DNA from: Cloacibacillus sp.
GTDB lineage: Bacteria > Synergistota > Synergistia > Synergistales > Synergistaceae
Direction: 5' to 3'
DNA: 34,999 nt
NCBI RefSeq assembly: GCF_020860125.1
Contig: NZ_JAJBUX010000113.1
Span: forward strand, 1-34,999
The notes beneath the pieces are model-generated. The model worked only from the letters and a program-made list of their open reading frames with translations, had not been told where the DNA came from and searched no databases. How positions within the stretch are numbered: position 1 is the stretch's first letter; the number at the start of each line of letters is the position of its first letter. Below, in pieces: positions 1 through 7,395 of the stretch. The translations under genes and the position numbers were made by a program.

Positions 1-1
1 G

Positions 2-154
2 GGCGCTTTATATGATCAGGCAGCGTCGTGGACTATGCCCGTTATCTTCCTGCTCGCCATGACCGTGGTGCTGTTTTTATTCGGCATCTTCGCTGGGCGG
101 CAGCGTACTATATCTTTTACCGCGGAACAGACGGCGGCAAATCAGGAAATATGA
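2..154 (+). CDS. C-terminal end of an MFS permease, CynX/NimT-like (truncated by window edge)
   Basis: An open frame enters from the left edge and stops at TGA 152-154, giving about 50 residues. It reads as the last transmembrane helix of a transporter: a short GALYDQAASWTMP segment, then a strongly hydrophobic stretch (VIFLLAMTVVLFLFGIFAG), then a polar tail starting GRQR. The pattern of a G-x-x-x-D loop, SWTMP and a final helix ending in AGR resembles the end of CynX/NimT-type major facilitator permeases as I remember them. Only the last helix is visible, so the family call is tentative and substrate cannot be inferred. A 7-bp hairpin (167-173 with 178-184) follows the stop but has no U-run. 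Confidence 0.55.
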   Translation, partial: GALYDQAASWTMPVIFLLAMTVVLFLFGIFAGRQRTISFTAEQTAANQEI

Positions 155-197
155 CAGTGAAACGACGCTGCATGGAGATGCAGCTGTAATAAAAGCA

Positions 198-237
198 AAA
201 AAAAAGAAGTGCTTACAGTCAAAGCTGTAAACACTTC
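198..237 (-). terminator. Rho-independent terminator of the tRNA-Gly/tRNA-Ala operon
   Basis: On the minus strand, downstream of tRNA-Ala, bases 232-237 pair with 206-211 and 225-230 with 213-218, with one mismatch and a 6-nt loop. A run of nine T (complement of 197-205) follows. This is a textbook intrinsic terminator for the leftward tRNA transcript. Confidence 0.85.
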
Positions 238-254
238 CTATTGCTGGCTTTTAA

Positions 255-329
255 TGGTGGAGCTGAGGCGATTTGAACGCCCGACCCCTTCCGTGCGAGG
301 GAAGTGCTCTCCCGCTGAGCTACAGCCCC
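255..329 (-). tRNA. tRNA-Ala (anticodon CGC)
   Basis: Read on the minus strand, the sequence folds as a full cloverleaf. The acceptor stem GGGGCTG pairs with CAGCTCC and contains the G3:U70 wobble that marks alanine tRNAs. The D-arm has GG in its loop, the anticodon loop is CTCGCAC (anticodon CGC, reading GCG), and the T-arm contains TTCAAAT. The discriminator A is at 258 and CCA is encoded at 255-257. It lies about 23 bases downstream of tRNA-Gly and upstream of the terminator, so the two are probably cotranscribed. Confidence 0.95.
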
Positions 330-352
330 ATCAAAGTTTGCGGGTAAATAAT

Positions 353-428
353 TGGAGCGGAAAACGGGACTCGAACCCGCGACCTACGGCTTGGAAGGCC
401 ATCGCTCTACCAACTGAGCTATTTCCGC
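353..428 (-). tRNA. tRNA-Gly (anticodon TCC)
   Basis: Minus-strand cloverleaf: acceptor GCGGAAA pairs with TTTCCGC, the D-arm contains GCTCAGTTGGTAGAGC, and the anticodon loop CTTCCAA gives anticodon TCC (reads GGA). The T-arm contains GGTTCGAGTCC and CCA is encoded at 353-355. It is the first gene of a two-tRNA operon with a near-consensus promoter just upstream (443-471, minus strand). Confidence 0.95.
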
Positions 429-442
429 TTGCAACGCGAAAT

Positions 443-471
443 ATATTATCACCGCATACCCAAACTGTCAA
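443..471 (-). promoter_or_regulatory. Sigma-70 promoter for the tRNA-Gly/tRNA-Ala operon
   Basis: On the minus strand a perfect -35 TTGACA (471 to 466) is separated by exactly 17 bp from the -10 TAATAT (448 to 443). The tRNA-Gly 5' end is at 428, about 14 bases past the -10, so transcription would start just ahead of the mature tRNA. Confidence 0.85.
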
Positions 472-565
472 GAAAAAATATCGCCGTGTTATTGCTCAGA
501 GATAAAGTCATAGCTAATAGATCTGTGAAATAACACGGAAATGCACCTTTTATTTGAGAAAGAAA

Positions 566-712
566 GAAGTGTTTACAGCCTAGACCGTAAACACTTGCTA
601 TTACTGACTTTTAATGGTGGAGCGGAGGCGATTTGAACGCCCGGCCCCTTCCGTGCGAGGGAAGTGCTCTCACTCTGAGCACCGCCCTGTCAAAGATTGC
701 GGGCTAAATAAT
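566..712 (-). repeat. Diverged duplicate of the tRNA-Ala/terminator unit (other copy at 206-352)
   Basis: Bases 566-712 align end to end with 206-352 at about 87% identity by my hand alignment (about 19 differences). The copy includes the terminator hairpin, the spacer and the tRNA-Ala, plus the flank up to the shared AAATAATTG. The hairpin arms are rearranged but still complementary (567-576 with 587-596, 10 bp). The T-run that makes copy 1 a terminator has decayed to a mixed purine tract. The remainder of 429-853 holds only the tRNA operon promoter, this duplicate, and a candidate promoter for the next gene. Confidence 0.85.
615..688 (-). pseudogene. Decayed tRNA-Ala (CGC) pseudogene
   Basis: The anticodon arm, T-arm, encoded CCA (615-617) and G3:U70 pair match the intact tRNA-Ala at 255-329. 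The copy has lost one of the two bases between acceptor and D stems. Its D-loop no longer has the conserved GG pair (AGAGTGA instead of AGCGGGA), and the first acceptor pair is an A-C mismatch. No promoter like that of the intact operon precedes it. One acceptor pair (6:67) changed from T-A to G-C on both sides, so the copy may have been functional for a time. A still-working divergent tRNA is the alternative. Confidence 0.7.
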
Positions 713-817
713 TGTATAGAGGCTATGATGCTTATCGAAGCTGCGGCTGTTAATCCAAATGCTTTCTTATAGGATATTCGCCCTCTCACTACCCTGTTTT
801 TATATTCTCTTATGCAT

Positions 818-823
818 TATACT
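818..823 (+). promoter_or_regulatory. Candidate -10 box of the DNA methylase gene
   Basis: TATACT at 818-823 lies in an AT-rich stretch. The matching -35 region near 795-800 is poor. A transcript starting near 830 would include the strong ribosome-binding site at 840-849 and the ATG at 854 but not the in-frame ATG at 812, which supports the later start. Confidence 0.4.
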
Positions 824-853
824 AAAGTGGAGAACTGCTGGAGGAGGGGTACG

Positions 854-3046
854 ATGCTGGGCGGCGGCAATTCATCTGTCATTCAACGGTATTTATCGAA
901 AGAGGAATTCGATTCCGAAAGGTTCATCATCGGCATCAAACCTCTATTTGCAAATATAAACACCACGGAAAGGTGGATACGTTCCGGCATTCATATACCG
1001 CAGGATCTGAAAAATACCATCTCTTCATATCGCCTGTTGGGACGCCACATACCCCAAGCGGGGCAGGGCAGAATAGATATCCTCCAGATAAAGCTCGCTC
1101 CCGGGACACAGCTGGTGGCTTCGGAAAAGAAGTGCGTTAAATTTCTGATGAAGCATATGGAGAGCGACGGCGCGGACGCGGTATTTGCCGCGATAACCTC
1201 CGCGAGGGGCGAGGGATATCTTTCGCTTTTTATTGAGTCCACGGCGGTGCGAGGCATCGTCATTCCTGATGATATATTGGACTATCTCTCTACTGAGGGA
1301 ATCAAAAATTTTCTCCATAAGAGCTGCGGCCTTGCTCCCGCCGCGCTTGACGGCTATTTCTCCGACAGCTGCATCCTCTTCGACGATACGGTATTCGCGC
1401 GCGACGCAAAGAAACTTGACGCCGAGCTTGCCTCGGTACGGTTCTGCGACATTGCGGCCGCCGGCGGCGAGCTTGTCGGAGCCTTCATCAAAAAGATCGC
1501 CGCCGTGCGCCTTGGGCTGGGTAAGTATTTTAGCGAGAGCCAGCCACGCACGGAGGAGCGGTTAATACGCGAATTCATTGAGAATTCCCTCTTCGTAACG
1601 GATTGCAGCGCCGCAGCCCTCGACATCCTGAAAACAGAGCTGAAACTCAAATTTCCACAGGCTGAGATAAAAGATGATCGTTTTGTTTGGGGCAGTATTT
1701 TAGTTGATAATATATTCTCAGACGTAAAATTTGACCTGATAATAACTAATCCGCCGCATCTGCGCAGCGAACAGTTCTCTTCGATAAAAGAGCTGCTTTC
1801 CGGTTACTCCTCATCGCGCTTCAACGCCGATATATACTGTTATTATGTGGAAAAGGCGGTCTCGATGCTCTCTTCACGCGGCAGCGCGGTATTTTTGATC
1901 TCCAACAAATGGATGAAATCCGACTACGGCGCTGGGCTGCGCGATTTCTTTCAATATCACAATCCCGCCGTCATCGCCGATCTGGGCAAGGTGCCGCTGC
2001 TAAAGGGTACCGTCATGCCGCTTTCCGTAGTATCGGTGCTGAAGGAGCCGGAGGGAGGCGGCGTAAAGTTCATCAACGCCTCCGCAAGACCGAAGGACAC
2101 GCCTCTGCCGGAGTACGCGGAGGAGCGTGCGCGCCCACTGTCGGAGGGCGAATTTTCCTCCGCTTCGTGGAGCTTCCCGGAAAGCGGGATCGCGGCGCTC
2201 GTGGCGGATATGCGCGAAAGGGGAGTCCCTCTTTCGCACTGCACAGACAACAAAATATACAGGGGAATCCTCACGGGGCTGAACGAGGCTTTTGTCATCA
2301 GCCCCGAAACGGCGGAGGCGATATCAGCGGAGGAACCGGCCTCGGCGGAGCTTATCGTCCCCTTCTATTCCGGCCGCGATATAAAACGCTACTACCTGCC
2401 GCCGGTGAAGAAATACCTCATTTTCATGCCCAAAGGCTACACCGACAGAAGGCGCGAGCTCGAAGAGGGTTATCTGTGGTTTGCACAGAATTACCCACGG
2501 CTGGCCTCTCACCTTGCCAGGTACGAGGCCAAGGCGGCGAAGCGGCGTGACCGAGGCGACTATTGGTGGGAGCTGCGTCCCTGCCGCTATTACGATGTCT
2601 TTCAGAGGCAAAAAATACTTCTGCCGGTGATATGCCGCGGCATCTCCGCCGTTCTGGACGAGGGCGGCGCCTACGCGAACGATAAGTGCTGTATCATCGA
2701 CAGCGGAGACTGCTTTCTCCTGGCGCTGCTTAATTCGAGACTTATGAGCTTCATCTTCCGCTCCGTATCGGCCCCGCTCATGAATGATTATTTCGAACTG
2801 CGTCCTTCGACGCTTGCGGAGCTGCCGGTCAGAGGGATGAATCCCGCAAACGCCTCTCAGCGGCGTCTTAGAGCGGAAATAACCGCTTACGGCGAAAAGC
2901 TTTCGCGCATATATGCGCTTAACCCGCCGGCAAAATACGGCCGCCCGGACGGAGAGACGCTTCAAACGGAGAAGGAGCTGAACAGGGCAGTCTACAGGCT
3001 CTACGGGCTGACGCCTGCCGAGATAAATATCGTCGAAAATAACTGA
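854..3046 (+). CDS. Solitary Eco57I/TaqI-like N6-adenine DNA methylase with atypical motifs
   Basis: This 730-residue protein resembles the methylase-plus-specificity half of Eco57I/TaqI-type enzymes, which transfer methyl from S-adenosylmethionine to adenine in DNA. The SAM-binding motif I position (about residue 199) reads CDIAAAGGELVGAF instead of the usual DPACGSGAF type. The catalytic motif IV at residues 299-302 is NPPH rather than NPPY. After about residue 430 the sequence resembles a TaqI-like target-recognition region: IYRGILTGLNEAF, PFYSGRDIKRYY, then a late segment with NDYFELRPSTLAELPV. The start at 854 has a strong ribosome-binding site (GGAGGAGGGG); an in-frame ATG at 812 has none. 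No endonuclease gene lies beside it: the left flank is tRNA and the right flank is a permease. It could be an orphan methylase or a degenerate, non-catalytic DNA-binding relative. Confidence 0.75.
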   Translation: MLGGGNSSVIQRYLSKEEFDSERFIIGIKPLFANINTTERWIRSGIHIPQDLKNTISSYRLLGRHIPQAGQGRIDILQIKLAPGTQLVASEKKCVKFLMKHMESDGADAVFAAITSARGEGYLSLFIESTAVRGIVIPDDILDYLSTEGIKNFLHKSCGLAPAALDGYFSDSCILFDDTVFARDAKKLDAELASVRFCDIAAAGGELVGAFIKKIAAVRLGLGKYFSESQPRTEERLIREFIENSLFVTDCSAAALDILKTELKLKFPQAEIKDDRFVWGSILVDNIFSDVKFDLIITNPPHLRSEQFSSIKELLSGYSSSRFNADIYCYYVEKAVSMLSSRGSAVFLISNKWMKSDYGAGLRDFFQYHNPAVIADLGKVPLLKGTVMPLSVVSVLKEPEGGGVKFINASARPKDTPLPEYAEERARPLSEGEFSSASWSFPESGIAALVADMRERGVPLSHCTDNKIYRGILTGLNEAFVISPETAEAISAEEPASAELIVPFYSGRDIKRYYLPPVKKYLIFMPKGYTDRRRELEEGYLWFAQNYPRLASHLARYEAKAAKRRDRGDYWWELRPCRYYDVFQRQKILLPVICRGISAVLDEGGAYANDKCCIIDSGDCFLLALLNSRLMSFIFRSVSAPLMNDYFELRPSTLAELPVRGMNPANASQRRLRAEITAYGEKLSRIYALNPPAKYGRPDGETLQTEKELNRAVYRLYGLTPAEINIVENN

Positions 3047-3118
3047 CGGATGATGTATAATGCTCCCGCATGCCGCCTGTAACGGCGGCGATGAAATTTT
3101 GTCTGGTTGGAGATATAG

Positions 3119-4039
3119 ATGAATAACCGCCGCATGTTCTCTGTAATGATGCTTTCAACGGCCTCGTTGATTTGGGGTACCTCTTTTGTCGCCCAGATAC
3201 TGGGAATGGAGTTTATCGGACCGTTCACCTTCTGCACGGCAAGGTATGTGGTCGCGCTCCTTTTTCTGGTCCCATTCGCCCTGCTTATGGACCGGCGCAG
3301 AGGCGCGGGAGCTGGCGGAAATCCCGCCGTCATATCGGACTGGCGCGGCTGTTTCCGGAGCGGCGTCCTCTGCGGCAGCGCGCTTTTTATCGCCTCGGGT
3401 CTGCAGCAGATAGGGCTGCTTTATACAACGGCCGGCAAGGCCGCCTTTATTACGGCGATGTATATCGTGATCGTTCCAGTCTACGGCCTCTTTATGAAAA
3501 AAATTCCCTCCAAGCTGACGACCTTCGCCATTATATTCAGCACAGTGGGGCTCTATCTGCTCTCGATCAAAGAAGATTTCAGGATTGAGACGGGGGACGC
3601 CCTTATCCTTGCCAGCGCCCTCTTTTGGGCGGCTCACATAATGATATGCGACCGTTTTGCGAAATATTATGATACGGTCAAGCTCTCGACAGTGCAGTTC
3701 GGGACGGTGGCTCTCTTCTCCGCCGCGGCGATGTTCCTGTTTGAAGCTCCGAAGTTGGCGCCGCTGCTGGCCTCATGGCTGCCGGTATTCTACGCGGGAC
3801 TTTTCTGCACCGGCATATCCTATACGCTCCAAATGGCTGCGCAGAGGGACGTGAGCCCCGTAACGACCTGTATTATACTCAGCGCCGAAGCGCTCTTCGC
3901 CGCGGTCTTCGGTTATCTGGTCCTCGGTGAACGTCTCTCCGAGCGCGAAATAATCGGCTGCGCGATTCTGTTCCTCGCGACCCTCATTGCGCAGATACAG
4001 GAGGTAAAATCTGGAATGGACATGGAACCGGGCGCGTGA
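3119..4039 (+). CDS. EamA/DMT-family small-molecule exporter
   Basis: The 306-residue product is an inner-membrane protein of the drug/metabolite transporter superfamily, with about ten hydrophobic helices arranged as two EamA repeats. The first begins near the N-terminus (ASLIWGTSFVAQ, the typical W-G-x-x-F signature). The second begins around residue 155 (ALILASALFWAAHIMICDRFAKY). The C-terminal repeat ends with a PVTTCIILSAEALFAAVFGYLVLGE segment, typical of the family where helix 9 carries an S/E motif. Length matches the family. Substrate cannot be predicted; relatives export amino acids or metabolites. The gene stands alone, 72 bp after the methylase gene and 53 bp before tRNA-Pro. Confidence 0.85.
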   Translation: MNNRRMFSVMMLSTASLIWGTSFVAQILGMEFIGPFTFCTARYVVALLFLVPFALLMDRRRGAGAGGNPAVISDWRGCFRSGVLCGSALFIASGLQQIGLLYTTAGKAAFITAMYIVIVPVYGLFMKKIPSKLTTFAIIFSTVGLYLLSIKEDFRIETGDALILASALFWAAHIMICDRFAKYYDTVKLSTVQFGTVALFSAAAMFLFEAPKLAPLLASWLPVFYAGLFCTGISYTLQMAAQRDVSPVTTCIILSAEALFAAVFGYLVLGERLSEREIIGCAILFLATLIAQIQEVKSGMDMEPGA

Positions 4040-4053
4040 AATAAAAATACCTC

Positions 4054-4081
4054 TTTCCTAAATTGATTCTCATGGTATAAT
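4054..4081 (+). promoter_or_regulatory. Candidate promoter of tRNA-Pro
   Basis: A perfect -10 TATAAT at 4076-4081 sits 11 bases before the tRNA-Pro 5' end. The -35 is weak (TTTCCT at 4054-4059, 16-bp spacer). Confidence 0.55.
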
Positions 4082-4092
4082 CTTCCAGTACT

Positions 4093-4170
4093 CGGGATGT
4101 AGCGCAGCCTGGTTAGCGCACCTGCTTTGGGAGCAGGGGGTCGTCGGTTCGAATCCGACCATCCCGACCA
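4093..4170 (+). tRNA. tRNA-Pro (anticodon TGG)
   Basis: Full cloverleaf: acceptor CGGGATG pairs with CATCCCG, and the D-arm contains GCGCAGCCTGGTTAGCGC. The anticodon loop TTTGGGA gives anticodon TGG (reads CCA), the T-arm contains GGTTCGAATCC, the discriminator is A4167 and CCA is encoded at 4168-4170. A single-gene transcription unit with its own -10 and terminator. Confidence 0.96.
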
Positions 4171-4180
4171 CTGATATCAA

Positions 4181-4213
4181 AGGCTTGGCTATCGCAGCCG
4201 AGCCTATTTTTTT
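4181..4213 (+). terminator. Rho-independent terminator after tRNA-Pro
   Basis: A 9-bp stem (4181-4189 AGGCTTGGC with 4197-4205 GCCGAGCCT, one G-T pair) and 7-nt loop are followed by a T-run at 4207-4213. Confidence 0.9.
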
Positions 4214-4315
4214 GCTCGAGACATATTTGGTATGTCAACCGTATGCAGATGATATTATATAGATAAGGCAAATCTGCCCGAAAAAATAATAACCTAAAAA
4301 CTGGAGTGAAGTGTG

Positions 4316-5656
4316 ATGGCCGGCAAAGGCAAGGCTAGAGACGGTTTTATCAGTAAATGGGGCTTTATTCTGGCCTGTATCGGCTCCGCCGTCGGTATGG
4401 GCAATATCTGGATGTTCCCGCAGCGAGTTTCGCATTATGGCGGCGGTACATTTCTCATACCCTATTTAATTTTCGTTTTTTTGATCGCATCTTCGGGGGT
4501 GACGGGAGAGATGGCCTTCGGGCGCGGCACGCGTTCCGGGCCAATGGGGGCCTTTAAAAAAGCGGTAGAATCGCGTGGCTGGAGCGGTCGTTTGGGAGAG
4601 ACACTCGGAATCGTCCCCGTACTCGGTTCTCTGGCGCTGGCGATTGGTTACACCGTCGTCGTCGGCTGGATATTCAAGTACACCTTCGGGGCTTTCAGCG
4701 GGGCCACTCTCGCGCCGGCCTCTCCCGAAGCATTTGGGGCGCTGTTCGGCGGTATGGCGGTCGCCTTTGGCAATAACCTCTGGCAGTGGATCGCCATCGC
4801 CGTCACCTTTTTTATCCTCATCATGGGTATCGGCAACGGTATTGAGAGGGCTAACGGCATCATGATGCCGCTCTTCTTCCTCTTATTTATCTGCCTCGGC
4901 GTCTATGTCTTTTTTCAGGAGGGGGCCGCTGACGGGTATAAATATATATTTACCATCGATCCCAAGGGGCTGCGCGATCCTATGACCTGGATATACGCCA
5001 TGGGGCAGTCGTTTTTCTCGCTCTCCGTAGCCGGAAACGGTACCTTGATCTACGGCTCATATCTCAGCGACAAAGAGGACGTGCTCTACTCGGCGCGTAA
5101 CGTCGCCGTCTTTGACACGATCGCCTCCATGCTCGCCGCGCTCGTCATCATTCCCGCCATTGCCACCACGGGCGCGCAGCTAAACACCGGAGGCCCCGGG
5201 CTGATGTTCATCGCGCTGCCGAACCTTTTTAAAAATATGCCGGGCGGCGTTCTGATAGTGATAATTTTCTTCGTCGCCGTAACCTTCGCGGGGATTTCTT
5301 CTCTTATCAACCTCTATGAGACGCCGATAGCCACGCTGCAGGAGAGGCTGGGATTCAGCCGCCTCCAGGCCTGCCTTTGCATCGCCGTCGCCGGTCTCAT
5401 GGTCTCTACCTGCATTCAGGGAATCGTCGGCGGCTGGATGGATTTTGTCTCAATCTATGTCTGCCCGCTGGGAGCGGGGATGGCCGGCATCATGTTCTTC
5501 TGGGTATTCGGCAAAAGATATGTCGCCGGAGAGCTCATGAAGGGACGCGGCAAGCCGCTGCCTGTCTGGATATATCCGCTCAGCAAGTATATCTACTGCG
5601 CGCTGACGGTTATTGTGCTGCTGCTTGGCATCGTAACGCCGGGAGGAATCGGCTAG
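4316..5656 (+). CDS. Sodium-dependent transporter, NSS/SNF family
   Basis: The 446-residue inner-membrane protein belongs to the neurotransmitter:sodium symporter family, which imports amino acids or related amines with sodium. TM1 carries the substrate/sodium-site signature GSAVGMGNIW, followed by a conserved glycine run (YGGGTF) and TM2 (LIPYLIFVFLIASSGV). TM3 contains VLGSLALAIGYTVVVGW, and TM6 has the unwound region around QSFFSLSVAGNG. In LeuT the TM1 motif ends in RFP, where the Arg is an extracellular-gate residue; here it is MFP. I believe a bacterial subfamily shares this, so it is not a defect. The C-terminus is short, implying 11 or fewer helices. Ribosome-binding site GGAG (4303-4306) serves ATG 4316; GTG 4313 is an in-frame alternative. 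The substrate is unknown. Confidence 0.88.
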   Translation: MAGKGKARDGFISKWGFILACIGSAVGMGNIWMFPQRVSHYGGGTFLIPYLIFVFLIASSGVTGEMAFGRGTRSGPMGAFKKAVESRGWSGRLGETLGIVPVLGSLALAIGYTVVVGWIFKYTFGAFSGATLAPASPEAFGALFGGMAVAFGNNLWQWIAIAVTFFILIMGIGNGIERANGIMMPLFFLLFICLGVYVFFQEGAADGYKYIFTIDPKGLRDPMTWIYAMGQSFFSLSVAGNGTLIYGSYLSDKEDVLYSARNVAVFDTIASMLAALVIIPAIATTGAQLNTGGPGLMFIALPNLFKNMPGGVLIVIIFFVAVTFAGISSLINLYETPIATLQERLGFSRLQACLCIAVAGLMVSTCIQGIVGGWMDFVSIYVCPLGAGMAGIMFFWVFGKRYVAGELMKGRGKPLPVWIYPLSKYIYCALTVIVLLLGIVTPGGIG

Positions 5657-5881
5657 TCTGGTACATTAAGGTAAAGTCAGAAAAATAACGTCCATAAAAT
5701 ACCGCTTTTCAGCCTGCCCAGGCTATGATATATTTGTGCGCGTCACATTCCGTAAAGTCTCCGCGTTTACCTCATGACCATCTCGGAAACATCCGGCAGG
5801 CAGGGTATATGGAGACGCGTGGAGTGGGGGAGGGCAACGGTCTCCCGGTGTTTTTAGTGAATTGGCACATATTTTGAAACT

Positions 5882-5906
5882 TTTCCACAATCTCTATGTG
5901 TGGAAA
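5882..5906 (+). promoter_or_regulatory. Perfect inverted repeat upstream of tig (operator or DnaA-box-like pair)
   Basis: TTTCCACA (5882-5889) and TGTGGAAA (5899-5906) form an 8-bp perfect inverted repeat with a 9-bp spacer. It ends 12 bp before the TG of the extended -10. With one more base the left arm, TTTTCCACA, fits the relaxed DnaA-box consensus TTWTNCACA and the right arm matches 8 of 9. The symmetry and location also suit a repressor or activator site. Confidence 0.5.
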
Positions 5907-5917
5907 TTAGTTAGTTA

Positions 5918-5926
5918 TGGTAAAAT
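5918..5926 (+). promoter_or_regulatory. Extended -10 promoter of tig
   Basis: TGGTAAAAT (TG at 5918-5919, TAAAAT at 5921-5926) is an extended -10 element. No good -35 is seen at 17 bp, where the inverted repeat lies instead. It is about 50 bp before the tig start. Confidence 0.55.
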
Positions 5927-5975
5927 GCTATGGTTGAACATAGAGCGTTGTAATAATTTGAAAGGGGAAAATAAA

Positions 5976-7334
5976 TTGAAGACCGAAATACTTTCGCAGG
6001 AAAAGAACGTCGTGGAGGCCAAAGCCCAGTTTACCGCCGAAGAGGTAACGAAGGCTGTTGAAAGCACCTACAAAAAGATATCCAAACAGGCCAACATAAA
6101 GGGCTTCCGCAAGGGCAAGATCCCGCGCCGGACTCTTGAGCTCTACTTCCCGAAAGATGCCGTCTACGCCGAGACGATAGAGAATCTCGTTCCTGACGCT
6201 ATCGACAAAATGATAGAAGAATATGAGCTTAAGCTCATCGCCGAACCCGATGTTAAGCCCAGAGAGATCAAAGAGGGCGAGGGTTTCGAGGTGACGGTCA
6301 AGTTTGAAGTCACACCGCAGTTTGACCTGCCAAGCCTCGATGAGATAGAAGTTGAAAAGACCGTATATGAGACGACGGACGAGATGGTCGAGGATCAGGT
6401 CAAGCGCATCGTTGAGAGCCGCGCCGAGATGGTCCCCACCTACGAGGAGCGTCCTTTGACAAAGGACGACTACGCCTCGGTCCAGTACGATACCTTCCTC
6501 TATTATGAAGACGGCAGCGAGAAGAAGGCCGAAGAGGGACAGAAGACCGAGATATTCCTCGGCGCCGATACGATGCGTCCCGAAGTTGTCGAAGCGTTTG
6601 TCGGCAAGGCCCCCGGAGAGACAGTTTCAATAGAGCTCCCTGTAGAGGGTGAAGAGGCGAAAAAGGACCACGTCGTCAAGAGCCGCTACGAGATAGAGAT
6701 CCTCGGCATCATGAAGAAGACCACTCCCGAACTGACCGACGAACTGGTAATTGAGATCACGCAGTCGAAGCATAAGACGACCGGCGAATTCAAGGAAGAG
6801 GTCAGGAAGCAGCTCGAAGCCGCGGCGGAAAACCAGAGCAAAGAGAACCTCAAAGACACTATCGTCAACAAGATCGCCGGCATGGTCGAGGTAGATGTCC
6901 CGATGACGCTCATCGAGCGTCAGAAGGATTCCATCAGAAAGCAGCAGGCTGAGAGAATCAAGAGAGAGAACAACATGACGATGGAAGAGTTCTTTGAAAA
7001 GAGCGGCATGAACAAAGAGAGCTATGAGGCCGAACTCGACATGGCGGCGATGAACATCGTGAAGCGCGCGCTCGTACTTGAGGCGGTGGCCGAGGCCAAC
7101 GATATCGAGTGGACTCCCGAAGAACTGACACAGGAGATCACCTCTATCGCCCGTATGTCCGGCGTAGACCCGAAGAAGCTCCAGGACTACATCTACGGCG
7201 ACCGCGACAGGCTCTTTGAGATGGCGGAGAAGATCCGCAACCGCAAGACGGTCGATTACCTCGTAACGACGGTGAAGGTCACCGAGGTTCCGGAAAAGAA
7301 GGCCGAAGAAAAGGTCGAAAAAGAGGCGGAATAG
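5976..7334 (+). CDS. tig: Trigger factor, ribosome-associated chaperone and prolyl isomerase
   Basis: The 452-residue product is trigger factor, which binds the ribosome exit tunnel and shields nascent chains. Domains in order: an N-terminal ribosome-binding domain with the signature loop GFRKGKIPR (about residues 43-51), a central FKBP-type PPIase region with ERPLTKDDYASVQYD, and a long helical C-terminal substrate-binding domain ending in an acidic/lysine-rich tail. The start is TTG at 5976, with AAAGGGGA at 5961-5968 serving as the ribosome-binding site; the frame is open further upstream, but that part is promoter DNA and does not look like protein. It heads tig-clpP-clpX-lon, an order common in bacteria, linking chaperone and protease functions. 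Confidence 0.96.
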   Translation: MKTEILSQEKNVVEAKAQFTAEEVTKAVESTYKKISKQANIKGFRKGKIPRRTLELYFPKDAVYAETIENLVPDAIDKMIEEYELKLIAEPDVKPREIKEGEGFEVTVKFEVTPQFDLPSLDEIEVEKTVYETTDEMVEDQVKRIVESRAEMVPTYEERPLTKDDYASVQYDTFLYYEDGSEKKAEEGQKTEIFLGADTMRPEVVEAFVGKAPGETVSIELPVEGEEAKKDHVVKSRYEIEILGIMKKTTPELTDELVIEITQSKHKTTGEFKEEVRKQLEAAAENQSKENLKDTIVNKIAGMVEVDVPMTLIERQKDSIRKQQAERIKRENNMTMEEFFEKSGMNKESYEAELDMAAMNIVKRALVLEAVAEANDIEWTPEELTQEITSIARMSGVDPKKLQDYIYGDRDRLFEMAEKIRNRKTVDYLVTTVKVTEVPEKKAEEKVEKEAE

Positions 7335-7395
7335 CTCCGCCTGATTTTGCAGGACATTAAGACGATAAATAGAAGATAAAAGGAGGAATATTATA

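Larger units (their letters stand above)
5657..5975 (+). other. 319-bp non-coding region between the NSS gene and tig
   Basis: No credible ORF. It contains a small hairpin (AGCCTG/CAGGCT near 5714-5727), then a GC-rich stretch whose GGGAG/CTCCC stem is followed by GGTGTTTTT near 5847-5856, a weak terminator candidate for the NSS gene. The last 100 bp hold the tig promoter region, with an inverted repeat and an extended -10. Confidence 0.5.

Noticed and set aside
209..505. 98-codon plus-strand ORF at the left end
   Set aside because: It crosses two tRNA genes, their promoter and terminator; translated tRNA sequence is not a protein.
2324..2965. 213-codon minus-strand ORF inside the methylase gene
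   Set aside because: No family resemblance and biased composition; the plus-strand methylase explains the region.
5882..5906. Replication origin suggested by DnaA-box-like sequences
   Set aside because: Only two boxes, no AT-rich unwinding region with clustered boxes, and no dnaA, dnaN or gyrase genes nearby.
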